Shown piece by piece: positions 41,602-49,093 of a stretch of 64,000 nt of DNA; the stretch's first letter is position 1, and each line of letters starts with the position of its first letter. The stretch is from Chitinophaga oryzae (GTDB lineage Bacteria; Bacteroidota; Bacteroidia; Chitinophagales; Chitinophagaceae), in NCBI RefSeq assembly GCF_012516375.2, contig NZ_CP051204.2, positions 8,293,501 to 8,357,500 of the forward strand, given 5' to 3'. The notes below the pieces were generated by a model, which worked only from the letters and a program-made list of their open reading frames with translations, made no database searches and had not been told where the DNA came from. A program made the position numbers and the translations under genes.

Positions 41602-42873
41602 ATGCCTTACACCACTATCCAGGATGCGATACAACAGGTCCGGTCCGGCCAAACCGTTTTTATTCACACTGCAGCAGCCACTCCGCGGGAACTGGTAAAG
41701 GCCATGTCTCTCCGCAGCCATGAACTCAGGAATGTCCGGCTGGTAAGTATCCATACCGAATGGGATGCTCCCTATGCTTCCCCTGAACATGCCCATGCTT
41801 TTGAAATCGATACTTTCTTTGTCGGTAAGAATATCCGTCAGGCCGTTAACGAAGGAAGGGCCAACTATATACCCATGTTTCTCAGTGAAGTGCCCCGGTA
41901 CTTCCGTACCCTGGAACCTGCGATCGATGTGGCGCTCATTACCGTGTCTCCGCCGGACAGGAACGGCTACTGCACGCTCGGCGTATCCTGCGATGTGTCC
42001 AAAGCCGCCATTGACACCGCCCGCGTCATCATCGCGGAGGTGAATCCCAATATGCCCCGCGTACTCGGCGACGGCGTGATCCATATATCCCGCATCACCG
42101 CAGCCGTGACCACCGACTATCCCATTTACGCACAGGCCGTACGCCCGCCCAGCCCCACTGAACTGGCCATCGGCGAACATGTGGCCTCCCTGATAGAAGA
42201 CCGCGCCACCCTGCAGATGGGCATCGGCGGTATCCCCAACGCCGTGCTGCAATGCCTGCACAGCCACAAGGACCTTGGCATCCACACGGAAATGTTTTCC
42301 GACGGCGTCATCGACCTGGTAGAAAAAGGTGTTATCAACAACCGCTACAAAGCCATCCACCCTGGCCTGATGGTATCCAGCTTTGCCATGGGCAGCCGCC
42401 GCCTGTACGACTTTATGGATAACAATCTTATCATCCGCCTGATGGACGTGGAATACGTCAATAACCCCACGACTATACGTAAAAATCCAAGAGTGACCGC
42501 TATCAATAGTGCTATAGAAATCGATATCTTTGGACAGGTATGCGCCGATTCCATCGGGTTCCGGCAATACAGCGGCGTAGGCGGCCAGATGGATTTCATG
42601 CGGGGCGCCGCCCTCTCTGCCGGCGGTAAACCGATCATTGCCATTCCATCCGTGACGTCCGGAGGTGTCTCCCGTATCGCTTCCCGCCTGCAACCCGGCG
42701 CCAGCGTTGTCACCACCCGCGCCCACGTGCATTATGTGGTAACAGAATACGGAATCGCACACCTGCTCGGAAAAAACCTGAAACAACGCGCACAGGCGCT
42801 TATCAACATAGCACACCCCGATCACCGGGAACAGCTGCAGAAAGACGCTTTTGAAATATTCAAAGTGTTTTGA
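41602..42873 (+). CDS. Acetyl-CoA hydrolase/transferase family CoA-transferase
   Basis: The 423-residue protein has the class I CoA-transferase layout of the 4-hydroxybutyrate/butyryl/succinyl-CoA:acetate group. Visible segments are VRLVSIHTEWDAPYASPEHAHAF, TVSPPDRNGYCTLGVSCDVSKAAI, LQMGIGGIPNAVLQCL, the probable catalytic Glu in HTEMFSDGVIDLVEKG, and VGGQMDFMRGAALSAGGKPI then VTEYGIAHLLGKNLKQRA. It moves CoA between short-chain acids such as acetate, butyrate or succinate. With acs in the window it points to acetate metabolism, but the exact donor/acceptor pair cannot be fixed. The LpxR-like gene begins about 30 bases after its stop. Confidence 0.88.
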   Translation: MPYTTIQDAIQQVRSGQTVFIHTAAATPRELVKAMSLRSHELRNVRLVSIHTEWDAPYASPEHAHAFEIDTFFVGKNIRQAVNEGRANYIPMFLSEVPRYFRTLEPAIDVALITVSPPDRNGYCTLGVSCDVSKAAIDTARVIIAEVNPNMPRVLGDGVIHISRITAAVTTDYPIYAQAVRPPSPTELAIGEHVASLIEDRATLQMGIGGIPNAVLQCLHSHKDLGIHTEMFSDGVIDLVEKGVINNRYKAIHPGLMVSSFAMGSRRLYDFMDNNLIIRLMDVEYVNNPTTIRKNPRVTAINSAIEIDIFGQVCADSIGFRQYSGVGGQMDFMRGAALSAGGKPIIAIPSVTSGGVSRIASRLQPGASVVTTRAHVHYVVTEYGIAHLLGKNLKQRAQALINIAHPDHREQLQKDAFEIFKVF

Positions 42874-42906
42874 CTCAGATAACTGTCAGGATTAAAAGGA
42901 GGGCCT

Positions 42907-43917
42907 ATGAAAGTTTTTTTATGGGGAATATTCATTTGTCTCGGCACGCTGACTATCGCACAGGCACAGATCACCCAGAATGCCACCAGACAGCTACGCA
43001 TATACGAAGATGACGACTTCTTCAACGTATGGGGAAGGGGAACCGACCGGGGCTACAGTAACGGCACCGCTATCGGTTACGTATATATGAAGAAGAAAAA
43101 ATCCACTTTCCTTGACAAGTGGCTCTTTCCCAAAGCAGGGCCCTCCGCCATCAATGTTTTCGAATGGCAGCTCATGCAGGTCATGATCACGCCCAATCAG
43201 ATTGCAGATACCTCCTTTCATCCTAATGACTTTTACTACGCCGGGGCCCTGTTCGCCACGCATGGACTGACCTCCTACAACCCGGTCAAAAAGTACTCCT
43301 TCCATTCCGAACTGGTGTTCGGCGTATTAGGGCCGTGGGCCGGCGCAGAACAGACCCAGCGTCTCTTTCACCGGCTGATTCACTACCAGGAACCGGAAGG
43401 CTGGGGTAACCAGGTACCTAACGCGCCCCTGCTGAACTATAACTTTTCCTTTGAGGCCATGTTATGGAACCCGGTCAAAAGCCTTGAAACAACGGGGGAA
43501 ATCGGCATTCACGCCGGCACCATGATGACTTCCGCAGGCGCGTCCCTGTACGGCAGGTATGGCCTCATCAACCCGTATTTTGGGGGAACAGACCTGGACG
43601 CCGCCACCCGGCGGAAGTTCCAGCTGTATGTGTTCGCCCGGCCGCAGTTTGCCCTCAACCTGTTCAACGCGCTGCTGCAGGGCGGCATCTTCCGCTCCAC
43701 CGATACCAACTTCGAAGAGCTGACCGACCGGCAAACCTCGCATATGCGCCGTTTTACCATCGGGATGGACTATGGCATCGGTATCGGCATCGGCCGCACG
43801 ACCATCCGTTATACCCAGCAGACAGCCACCGCCTGGATGAGTGGTACCGGCAAACACTCCGTCGGTAACATTACCTTGTTAATTCCCCTCTCCAGGGCAA
43901 CCTATTTCCCGCAATGA
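42907..43917 (+). CDS. LpxR-like lipid A 3'-O-deacylase (DUF2219)
   Basis: LpxR is an outer-membrane beta-barrel hydrolase that removes the 3'-acyloxyacyl chain of lipid A. The 336-residue protein has a signal peptide (cleavage near AQA at 21). The family's N-terminal signature follows as YEDDDFFNVWGRGTDRGYSNGT (Asn and Asp essential in LpxR), then GVLGPWAGAEQTQRLFHRLI and PEGWGNQVPNAPL. It ends in a barrel strand ending TYFPQ. A clear AGGAGG Shine-Dalgarno sequence precedes the ATG, unusual in this window. Lipid A remodelling would alter surface charge and immune recognition; activity is inferred from the family. Confidence 0.85.
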   Translation: MKVFLWGIFICLGTLTIAQAQITQNATRQLRIYEDDDFFNVWGRGTDRGYSNGTAIGYVYMKKKKSTFLDKWLFPKAGPSAINVFEWQLMQVMITPNQIADTSFHPNDFYYAGALFATHGLTSYNPVKKYSFHSELVFGVLGPWAGAEQTQRLFHRLIHYQEPEGWGNQVPNAPLLNYNFSFEAMLWNPVKSLETTGEIGIHAGTMMTSAGASLYGRYGLINPYFGGTDLDAATRRKFQLYVFARPQFALNLFNALLQGGIFRSTDTNFEELTDRQTSHMRRFTIGMDYGIGIGIGRTTIRYTQQTATAWMSGTGKHSVGNITLLIPLSRATYFPQ

Positions 43918-43946
43918 TGTTATCTTATTAAAAAAAAGAAAATCAC

Positions 43947-44486
43947 ATGAACAGCCGTCTGTCTTTTTCCGCAGCTATCCTTCTGTTGCTGGCCTCCTGT
44001 GGAGGCGCTACCCGTAACAACGCCGCCGATAGCGCCGTTGTCAATGATACCGCACTGAACGTACAGGCCGATAGCGGCAGCAGTCTCGATGTACAGCCGC
44101 TGAACGGCTATTTTGTCAAAAACAATATCCAGGTGAAAGACAGCCTTACCTTCTGGCTGATCGATAATCCTGCTGCTTTCGACAGCCTCTTTGGCGTAGC
44201 CAAAACCATGAACAACAAAATTGACCGTCCCGATTTTGGTACACAGGTGGTCGTTGCCGCTACCATGCCATCCACCTATTATGGCACGCAGATACAGCTG
44301 GCATCCGCTACTACCGATAATCTGACCAACGATGCGGAGATGCATTTTGTGGCCACTGCCCAGGCAGAGAAGAATTCTTACAGCACTACGCCGCTGTGGG
44401 TAGGCAGTATCCCGAAAACCGGCCGGACCAGCATTAAGGTGTATACCGGCGATCAGCTTTCCACGACCCTGACCACCAAAGAATAA
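43947..44486 (+). CDS. Hypothetical lipoprotein
   Basis: The 179-residue protein has a lipoprotein signal ending in LLASC (Cys about 18), followed by an Asn/Ala/Asp-rich linker of about 30 residues. The rest is a compact domain with GYFVKNNIQVKDSLTFWLIDNPAAFDSLFGVA and VVVAATMPSTYYGTQIQLASA. I do not recognise a family. It begins 29 bases after the LpxR-like gene and is likely co-transcribed with it, which suggests an envelope role. It is convergent with the SRPBCC gene. Confidence 0.65.
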   Translation: MNSRLSFSAAILLLLASCGGATRNNAADSAVVNDTALNVQADSGSSLDVQPLNGYFVKNNIQVKDSLTFWLIDNPAAFDSLFGVAKTMNNKIDRPDFGTQVVVAATMPSTYYGTQIQLASATTDNLTNDAEMHFVATAQAEKNSYSTTPLWVGSIPKTGRTSIKVYTGDQLSTTLTTKE

Positions 44487-44489
44487 CGT

Positions 44490-44951
44490 TTACCCAAAGC
44501 GCTCCGCTACCACCCGGTACCGGTAAGCGAAGAGGTTTTCCAGCTGGCGCCGTACAAACATGGTATGCGCCAGGCGGCCCAGCCATCCCAGTGGCAGCCG
44601 GTAATGGATCGTGTCTGTCATCTCCACCCCTCCCGGCACCTCCCTGAAATGGTGTTGATGATGCCAGAGCCGGTAAGGGCCTGCCCGTTGTTCATCCACG
44701 AAATACTCGCCGTCCCGCACGTGTACAATTTCTGTCATCCATTCCAGCGGGATGCCCAACAGCGGACAAACGGTATAGGTGATCACCTGCCCGGGATATA
44801 TCTTCCTGTCATCCTGCGGAGAGGTAACCCTGAAGCGCATATAGGGCGGCGTGATCTTCGCCAGGTTGCCGGGATCGGAAAAGAAGTCCCACACCTGTTG
44901 CAGTGGTGCGGGTATAAACTGGGTACGTTGCAATAGAAAGACACTGGCCAT
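44490..44951 (-). CDS. SRPBCC family protein (polyketide cyclase-like)
   Basis: The 153-residue protein begins VFLLQRTQFIPAPLQQVWDFFSDPGNLAKITPPYMRF, the start of a START/SRPBCC helix-grip fold, and continues with LLGIPLEWMTEIVHVRDGEYFVDEQ and MTDTIHYRLPLGWLG. Such proteins bind hydrophobic ligands in a central pocket. The strand and helix order fits the ligand-binding SRPBCC cluster; no catalytic residues are evident. It is a single gene facing the lipoprotein gene. Confidence 0.8.
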   Translation of the reverse strand: MASVFLLQRTQFIPAPLQQVWDFFSDPGNLAKITPPYMRFRVTSPQDDRKIYPGQVITYTVCPLLGIPLEWMTEIVHVRDGEYFVDEQRAGPYRLWHHQHHFREVPGGVEMTDTIHYRLPLGWLGRLAHTMFVRRQLENLFAYRYRVVAERFG

Positions 44952-45024
44952 GAACTAAAGTTACGTCATTGCTACCCATCCCGGCGGGAGGTTAAAAGAA
45001 AAGCGAAGCTTTCCGCCGTTTTCG

Positions 45025-45033
45025 TAAGTTTGC
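45025..45033 (+). promoter_or_regulatory. Bacteroidota -7 element for the Ig-like lipoprotein gene
   Basis: TAAGTTTGC matches TAnnTTTGC. Initiation near 45040 leaves about 20 bases before the ATG at 45060 and rules out the earlier in-frame start. Confidence 0.6.
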
Positions 45034-45059
45034 AACATATTTTTAATCCGACCGGAAAT

Positions 45060-46547
45060 ATGTATCAATATATCAGGAGCTGGGCATTCTGGCTGATATC
45101 CTTTATGATCGCTGTTTCAATGACCCGCTGTGCCAACATTGTGCCGCCTGGCGGAGGACCGCGCGACAGTCTCCCTCCTTCCCTTGCGGCGGTGAATCCT
45201 CCGGATTCTTCCCTGCATTTCAAGAACAGGAAGGTATATTTTGTGTTTGACGAGTTTGTGGAGCTGGACAACGTGAACGATAAGCTGATCGTGTCGCCGA
45301 CGCTGAAACGCACACCTATCATCACCGCCAAGCTGCGTACGGTGACCATGGAGCTGAAGGATACCCTGCAGGAAAACACCACCTATACGTTCAATTTTTC
45401 GGACGCCATCCGGGACATCAACGAGCGCAATGCCATCCCCGAGTTTCAGTATGTGGTGTCTACCGGTAATTACCTGGACAGCCTCCAGCTCACGGGCCGT
45501 ATGATAGATGCCGAAAACGGCGTTCCGGACAGTAACATCGCCGTGATGCTGTACCGCAACCTGGAAGACTCCATTGTATCCAAGGAGAAACCGGTGTACT
45601 ACGCCAAAACCCGTCCTGACGGCTCCTTCCGGTTTAAAAATATGGCTCCCGGCACTTACAAGCTTTTTGCACTGAAAGAAGAAGACCGTGACCTCCAGTA
45701 CAACCAGCCTTCTGAGATGATCGCTTTTGTTGAAAAACCGATTGTGATGAAAGAGCAGAATGTGGAGGGGGTCAACCTCCTGCTTTTCATGGAGCGTGAT
45801 AGTACGATCAAAGAGCCGCTTTCTCCGCAGGATTCGCTGGACCGGGCCAACCAGGAGGCGGAAGAACAGGAAAGAGAGAAAGAGAAGGAAAAAGATAAAA
45901 AGAAAAAAACGCCTAAGCTTCAGATAACGCCCACGCTGGACGGCGGCTTGCAGGAGTTGCCGGCGCCATTGCAGCTGACATTTAATCTTCCGCTGAGAAC
46001 GCTGGACAGCGCCCGTGTGATTCTGGGAGAAGACAGCACTTTTGCCCCGGTCACTTTCCATACCAATATGGACAGCACCCATACCAAACTGACCGTGTTT
46101 TATCCGTGGAAAGAAGGCACCGCTTACCGGATGATCTTCCCGGCTGATGCCGCTACTGACACCACAGGGCAGCAACTGCCCAAACCGGACACTATCAGCT
46201 TTAAGTCCAAAAAAGCAAGTGATTACGCCATTTTCGGGGTCACGCTGAAGATCAGTGACAGTACACGGCAGGCCATCAATGACGACTCCATGCATTACGT
46301 GATACAACTGGTACAGGATAAGGCCATTAAATACTCCGGCACAGCTGTTAACGGCACCTGGCTGCAGAAGTTCATTACACCCGGTGAATATGAAGTAAGG
46401 GTGCTGCTGGACGCCAATGGCAACGGCAAATGGGACCGCGGCCAGTACTACAAAGAGCCCAAGCGGCAGCCCGAACGGGTGATCCTGGTGCCAGGCAAAC
46501 AGAACCTGAAGGCTTACTGGACGCTCCGGCCAACGATAGAAATATAA
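45060..46547 (+). CDS. Ig-like domain-containing lipoprotein
   Basis: The 495-residue protein starts MYQYIRSWAF and has a lipoprotein signal ending MTRC at about 23. The first domain (about 38-130) is a bacterial Ig-like fold of the Big_5 type (PPDSSLHFKNRKVYFVFDEFVELDNVNDKLIVSPTLKR). A carboxypeptidase-like beta segment follows (DGSFRFKNMAPGTYKLFALKEED), then a strongly charged Glu/Lys linker (EREKEKEKDKKKK), another Ig-like domain and a C-terminal strand set (GEYEVRVLLDANGNGKWDRG). This layout is common in Bacteroidota outer-surface lipoproteins. The function is not known. recR follows from its own promoter. Confidence 0.85.
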   Translation: MYQYIRSWAFWLISFMIAVSMTRCANIVPPGGGPRDSLPPSLAAVNPPDSSLHFKNRKVYFVFDEFVELDNVNDKLIVSPTLKRTPIITAKLRTVTMELKDTLQENTTYTFNFSDAIRDINERNAIPEFQYVVSTGNYLDSLQLTGRMIDAENGVPDSNIAVMLYRNLEDSIVSKEKPVYYAKTRPDGSFRFKNMAPGTYKLFALKEEDRDLQYNQPSEMIAFVEKPIVMKEQNVEGVNLLLFMERDSTIKEPLSPQDSLDRANQEAEEQEREKEKEKDKKKKTPKLQITPTLDGGLQELPAPLQLTFNLPLRTLDSARVILGEDSTFAPVTFHTNMDSTHTKLTVFYPWKEGTAYRMIFPADAATDTTGQQLPKPDTISFKSKKASDYAIFGVTLKISDSTRQAINDDSMHYVIQLVQDKAIKYSGTAVNGTWLQKFITPGEYEVRVLLDANGNGKWDRGQYYKEPKRQPERVILVPGKQNLKAYWTLRPTIEI

Positions 46548-46593
46548 TTATTGCCGCAGTGCGGCCCTGTGGCCTGTACAGCGGCAATATTCC

Positions 46594-46602
46594 TAACTTT
46601 GC
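46594..46602 (+). promoter_or_regulatory. Bacteroidota -7 element just before recR
   Basis: TAACTTTGC matches the consensus exactly but ends three bases before the recR ATG. If used, it would produce a message that begins at or inside the start codon. Confidence 0.5.
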
Positions 46603-46605
46603 ATT

Positions 46606-47223
46606 ATGGTATTCTCTTCCGCTCTGATAGAAAACGCTGTCAATGAATTTGCCAAGCTGCCGGGCATCGGTAAAAAAACGGCCCTGCGGCTGGTGTTGCA
46701 CCTGCTGAAGCAGGAAACTGTGCAGGTACAGCAGTTTGGTGAGGCGATAGCCCGTATGCGGCAACAGATCCGCTTCTGCAAAGTATGCCATAATGTTTCC
46801 GATGAAGAAATATGTGGTATCTGCAGCAACCATTCCCGGCAGCGGCAGGTGGTTTGCCTGGTAGAAAGCATCCGGGACGTGATGGCCATTGAAAATACAC
46901 AGCAGTTCAACGGCCTGTATCATGTGCTGGGAGGTATTATCTCCCCTATTGACGGTATCGGCCCGGAACAACTGAATATCCAGTCGCTCGTAGAGCGGGT
47001 GAAACACCAGGGCGTGGAAGAGGTGATTATGGCCTTAAGTCCTACCATTGAAGGGGATACCACCATATATTTCCTGTCTAAAAAACTGAAGGAATATCCC
47101 GTGAAAATCACCACTATTGCGCGGGGGATTGCTTTTGGCGGCGAACTGGAATATGCCGACGAGATGACGCTGGCCCGGTCTATTTCCAACCGGCTCCCGC
47201 TGGACAGTTATGTTAAACCATAA
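46606..47223 (+). CDS. recR: Recombination mediator protein RecR
   Basis: RecR works with RecF/RecO to load RecA at single-stranded gaps. The 205-residue size is standard. It has an N-terminal helix-hairpin-helix (FAKLPGIGKKTALRLVLHLL), a four-Cys zinc finger (CKVCHNVSDEEICGIC), a Toprim domain (VVCLVESIRDVMAIENTQ, FNGLYHVLGGIISPIDGIGP) and a C-terminal Walker-B-like GGELEYADEMTLARSISNR. The start MVFSSALIENAV fits Bacteroidota RecR. It lies between the Ig-like gene and a palindromic element. Confidence 0.97.
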   Translation: MVFSSALIENAVNEFAKLPGIGKKTALRLVLHLLKQETVQVQQFGEAIARMRQQIRFCKVCHNVSDEEICGICSNHSRQRQVVCLVESIRDVMAIENTQQFNGLYHVLGGIISPIDGIGPEQLNIQSLVERVKHQGVEEVIMALSPTIEGDTTIYFLSKKLKEYPVKITTIARGIAFGGELEYADEMTLARSISNRLPLDSYVKP

Positions 47224-47230
47224 CATTTGG

Positions 47231-47355
47231 GGATTTTGGAATTTACGGATTTTGGAATTTATTTGATAATTTCTTCAGGGAGAACTTTCAAATAGCAAAA
47301 TGTCCGAATCAATGCTGAAACCTCAAAATTTCAAAATCCGTAAATCAAAAAATCT
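47231..47355. repeat. Palindromic intergenic element, copy E
   Basis: The left side has GGATTTTGGAATTTACGGATTTTGGAATTT in tandem-like units and the right side has AAATTTCAAAATCCGTAAATC. Pairing is less regular than in other copies and the centre is unpaired. It follows the recR stop by a few bases. Confidence 0.65.
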
Positions 47356-47366
47356 ATAAATAAAAT

Positions 47367-47388
47367 ACGGGCGTTCAATAACGCCCGT
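47367..47388 (-). terminator. Rho-independent terminator between recR and the small minus-strand gene
   Basis: ACGGGCGTT pairs perfectly with AACGCCCGT around CAAT. On the minus strand TATTTTATTT follows. It probably ends the hypothetical gene to its right. Confidence 0.8.
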
Positions 47389-47424
47389 CTTCGTTTAACC
47401 TGTAATTCCACGTTATGAAAAAGG

Positions 47425-47640
47425 TCAGTGTACGTCTTTTTCAGGCGTACCCTGAAATATGGTATGATTGGTTTTTGATTCCTGTTCACGCAGCTCTTTC
47501 CAGCGCTGCATTTCGTATTTGTTAAGAAAACATACCTTAAAAACCGCTGGCTCACTTCCATCATTCATCTCCGGAACCGGTTGCAGGCCCAGACCTGCCA
47601 GGTGTTCCCTGAGCGCATGGATATGTTCTGCTATCGTCAT
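47425..47640 (-). CDS. Hypothetical small protein (71 aa)
   Basis: The protein begins MTIAEHIHALREHLAGLGLQPVPEMNDG and has 71 residues, with a helical N-terminus and a hydrophilic end. It contains no signal peptide, membrane helix or metal motif. I do not recognise a family. The start was placed at this ATG because the upstream extension reads like non-coding sequence. It is followed by a terminator, which supports a real small gene. Confidence 0.5.
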   Translation of the reverse strand: MTIAEHIHALREHLAGLGLQPVPEMNDGSEPAVFKVCFLNKYEMQRWKELREQESKTNHTIFQGTPEKDVH

Positions 47641-48056
47641 GACAAAACGCTTTTTTTGTTGTAATAAAAACCGGGAGAACTCAATGAGAATATAAGGCGC
47701 CGTTTTAACAGCAACAGCGTCCCGAAAGACAGCAGGCATAGGACTGGTGGGGGGCTACCGCCGGGTTCAACAGTATGTTCAGCTTTTGTTGTTGCATGGT
47801 GTTTTTCTATTACCCTACAAATATAGTAGACTTTATAGACTTCTACCAAATAAAAGTTTTGATATAGACAAAATCTATATAAAACATGGTTAATATCAAC
47901 ACCGGAAGAAAGGCCGTCCCATACAGTGCGGGACAGGCAAATAAGCTGTTTTTACATATTAAAATAGCGTATCTTTACAGGATATTACGGGGTGGATTTG
48001 TTTATTGTTCGACCCTGTTAGACTTTAACAGCAACTAATAAACAGCAAAGAAAATC
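47641..48056. other. metH upstream region with two dyads
   Basis: No gene is supported in this 416-base stretch. ATATAGA-CAAAA-TCTATAT (47862-47880) is a perfect 7-bp inverted repeat. Close to it TAGACTT occurs twice nine bases apart, and it recurs inside a second dyad, CTGTTA-GACTT-TAACAG (48015-48031). TATCTTTAC (47970-47978) is a one-mismatch -7 element that could start metH transcription. No cobalamin or SAM riboswitch signature was seen. Confidence 0.45.
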
Positions 48057-49073
48057 ATGAAATCTTTACAAGACTGCGCTAATGAGCGTGTGCTCATCAT
48101 TGACGGTGCCATGGGCACCATGATCCAGCGATACAAACTCCAGGAAGCTGATTACAGAGGTACCCGTTTTGCCGACTATCATATGGACCTCAAAGGCAAC
48201 AATGACCTGCTCAACCTCACCCAACCACAGATCATAGAAGCCATCCACAAGGAATACCTGGAAGCGGGCGCCGATATCATCGAGACCAATACTTTCAGCA
48301 GCACTTCCATTGCGATGGCCGACTACGACATGCAGGCCCTGGCTTACGAGTTGAACGTGGCTGCAGCCCGGCTCGCGAAGAAAGCGGCTGCGGAGTATAC
48401 CGCCAAAAATCCGGACAGGCCCCGCTTTGTTGCAGGCGCCATCGGACCGCTGAACAAAACCTTGTCGCTCTCCCCGGACGTAAACAATCCCGGGTACCGC
48501 TCCGTGTCCTTCGATGAAGTGGCCGAAGCCTATGAAGAGCAGATAAAAGGCCTTTCAGACGGCGGTGTGGACATCCTGCTGATTGAAACGATTTTCGATA
48601 CGCTCAACTGTAAGGCGGCTATCTATGCCATCAAAAAGTACTTCCGTGAATCCGGTAAACCGGAGCTGCCGGTGATGATTTCCGGTACCATTACGGATGC
48701 ATCCGGCCGGACGCTGAGCGGTCAGACCCTGGAAGCTTTCTACATTTCCGTGATGCACGCCAACCCTTTCTCCATAGGCCTCAACTGCGCCCTGGGCGGT
48801 CAGCAGATGCGCCCTTATGTGGAAGAGCTGTCCAATATCGCCAGCTGCTATGTCAGCTGTTACCCTAACGCAGGCCTGCCCAACGCATTCGGTGAATACG
48901 ATGAGGAACCGGAAGATACCGCCTGTATCATTGAAGATTTTGCCAGTTCAGGCTTTGTGAATATTGTGGGCGGCTGCTGCGGCACCACGCCAGACCATAT
49001 CCGCCATATTGCACAGCATGTAAAAAACATCGCACCGCGCCGGAAACCGGAGCTGGTAAACACCCTGGCATAA
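48057..49073 (+). CDS. metH: Methionine synthase, homocysteine S-methyltransferase module (split MetH, part 1)
   Basis: The 338-residue protein corresponds to the N-terminal homocysteine-binding barrel of cobalamin-dependent methionine synthase. It contains [49 protein letters not shown] and the zinc cysteines in GLNCALGG and [12 protein letters not shown]. The second gene, carrying the remaining modules, begins 20 bases after its stop, so one activity is shared by two proteins. The split falls between the homocysteine and pterin modules. Substrate folate and B12 steps are on the second protein. Confidence 0.95.
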   Translation: MKSLQDCANERVLIIDGAMGTMIQRYKLQEADYRGTRFADYHMDLKGNNDLLNLTQPQIIEAIHKEYLEAGADIIETNTFSSTSIAMADYDMQALAYELNVAAARLAKKAAAEYTAKNPDRPRFVAGAIGPLNKTLSLSPDVNNPGYRSVSFDEVAEAYEEQIKGLSDGGVDILLIETIFDTLNCKAAIYAIKKYFRESGKPELPVMISGTITDASGRTLSGQTLEAFYISVMHANPFSIGLNCALGGQQMRPYVEELSNIASCYVSCYPNAGLPNAFGEYDEEPEDTACIIEDFASSGFVNIVGGCCGTTPDHIRHIAQHVKNIAPRRKPELVNTLA

Positions 49074-49093
49074 TCCTAAACACAAATGCAACC

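Noticed and set aside
47880..48056. Cobalamin or SAM riboswitch before metH
   Set aside because: I saw no B12-box-like or SAM-type conserved core; only short dyads are present. A covariance search would be needed to exclude it.
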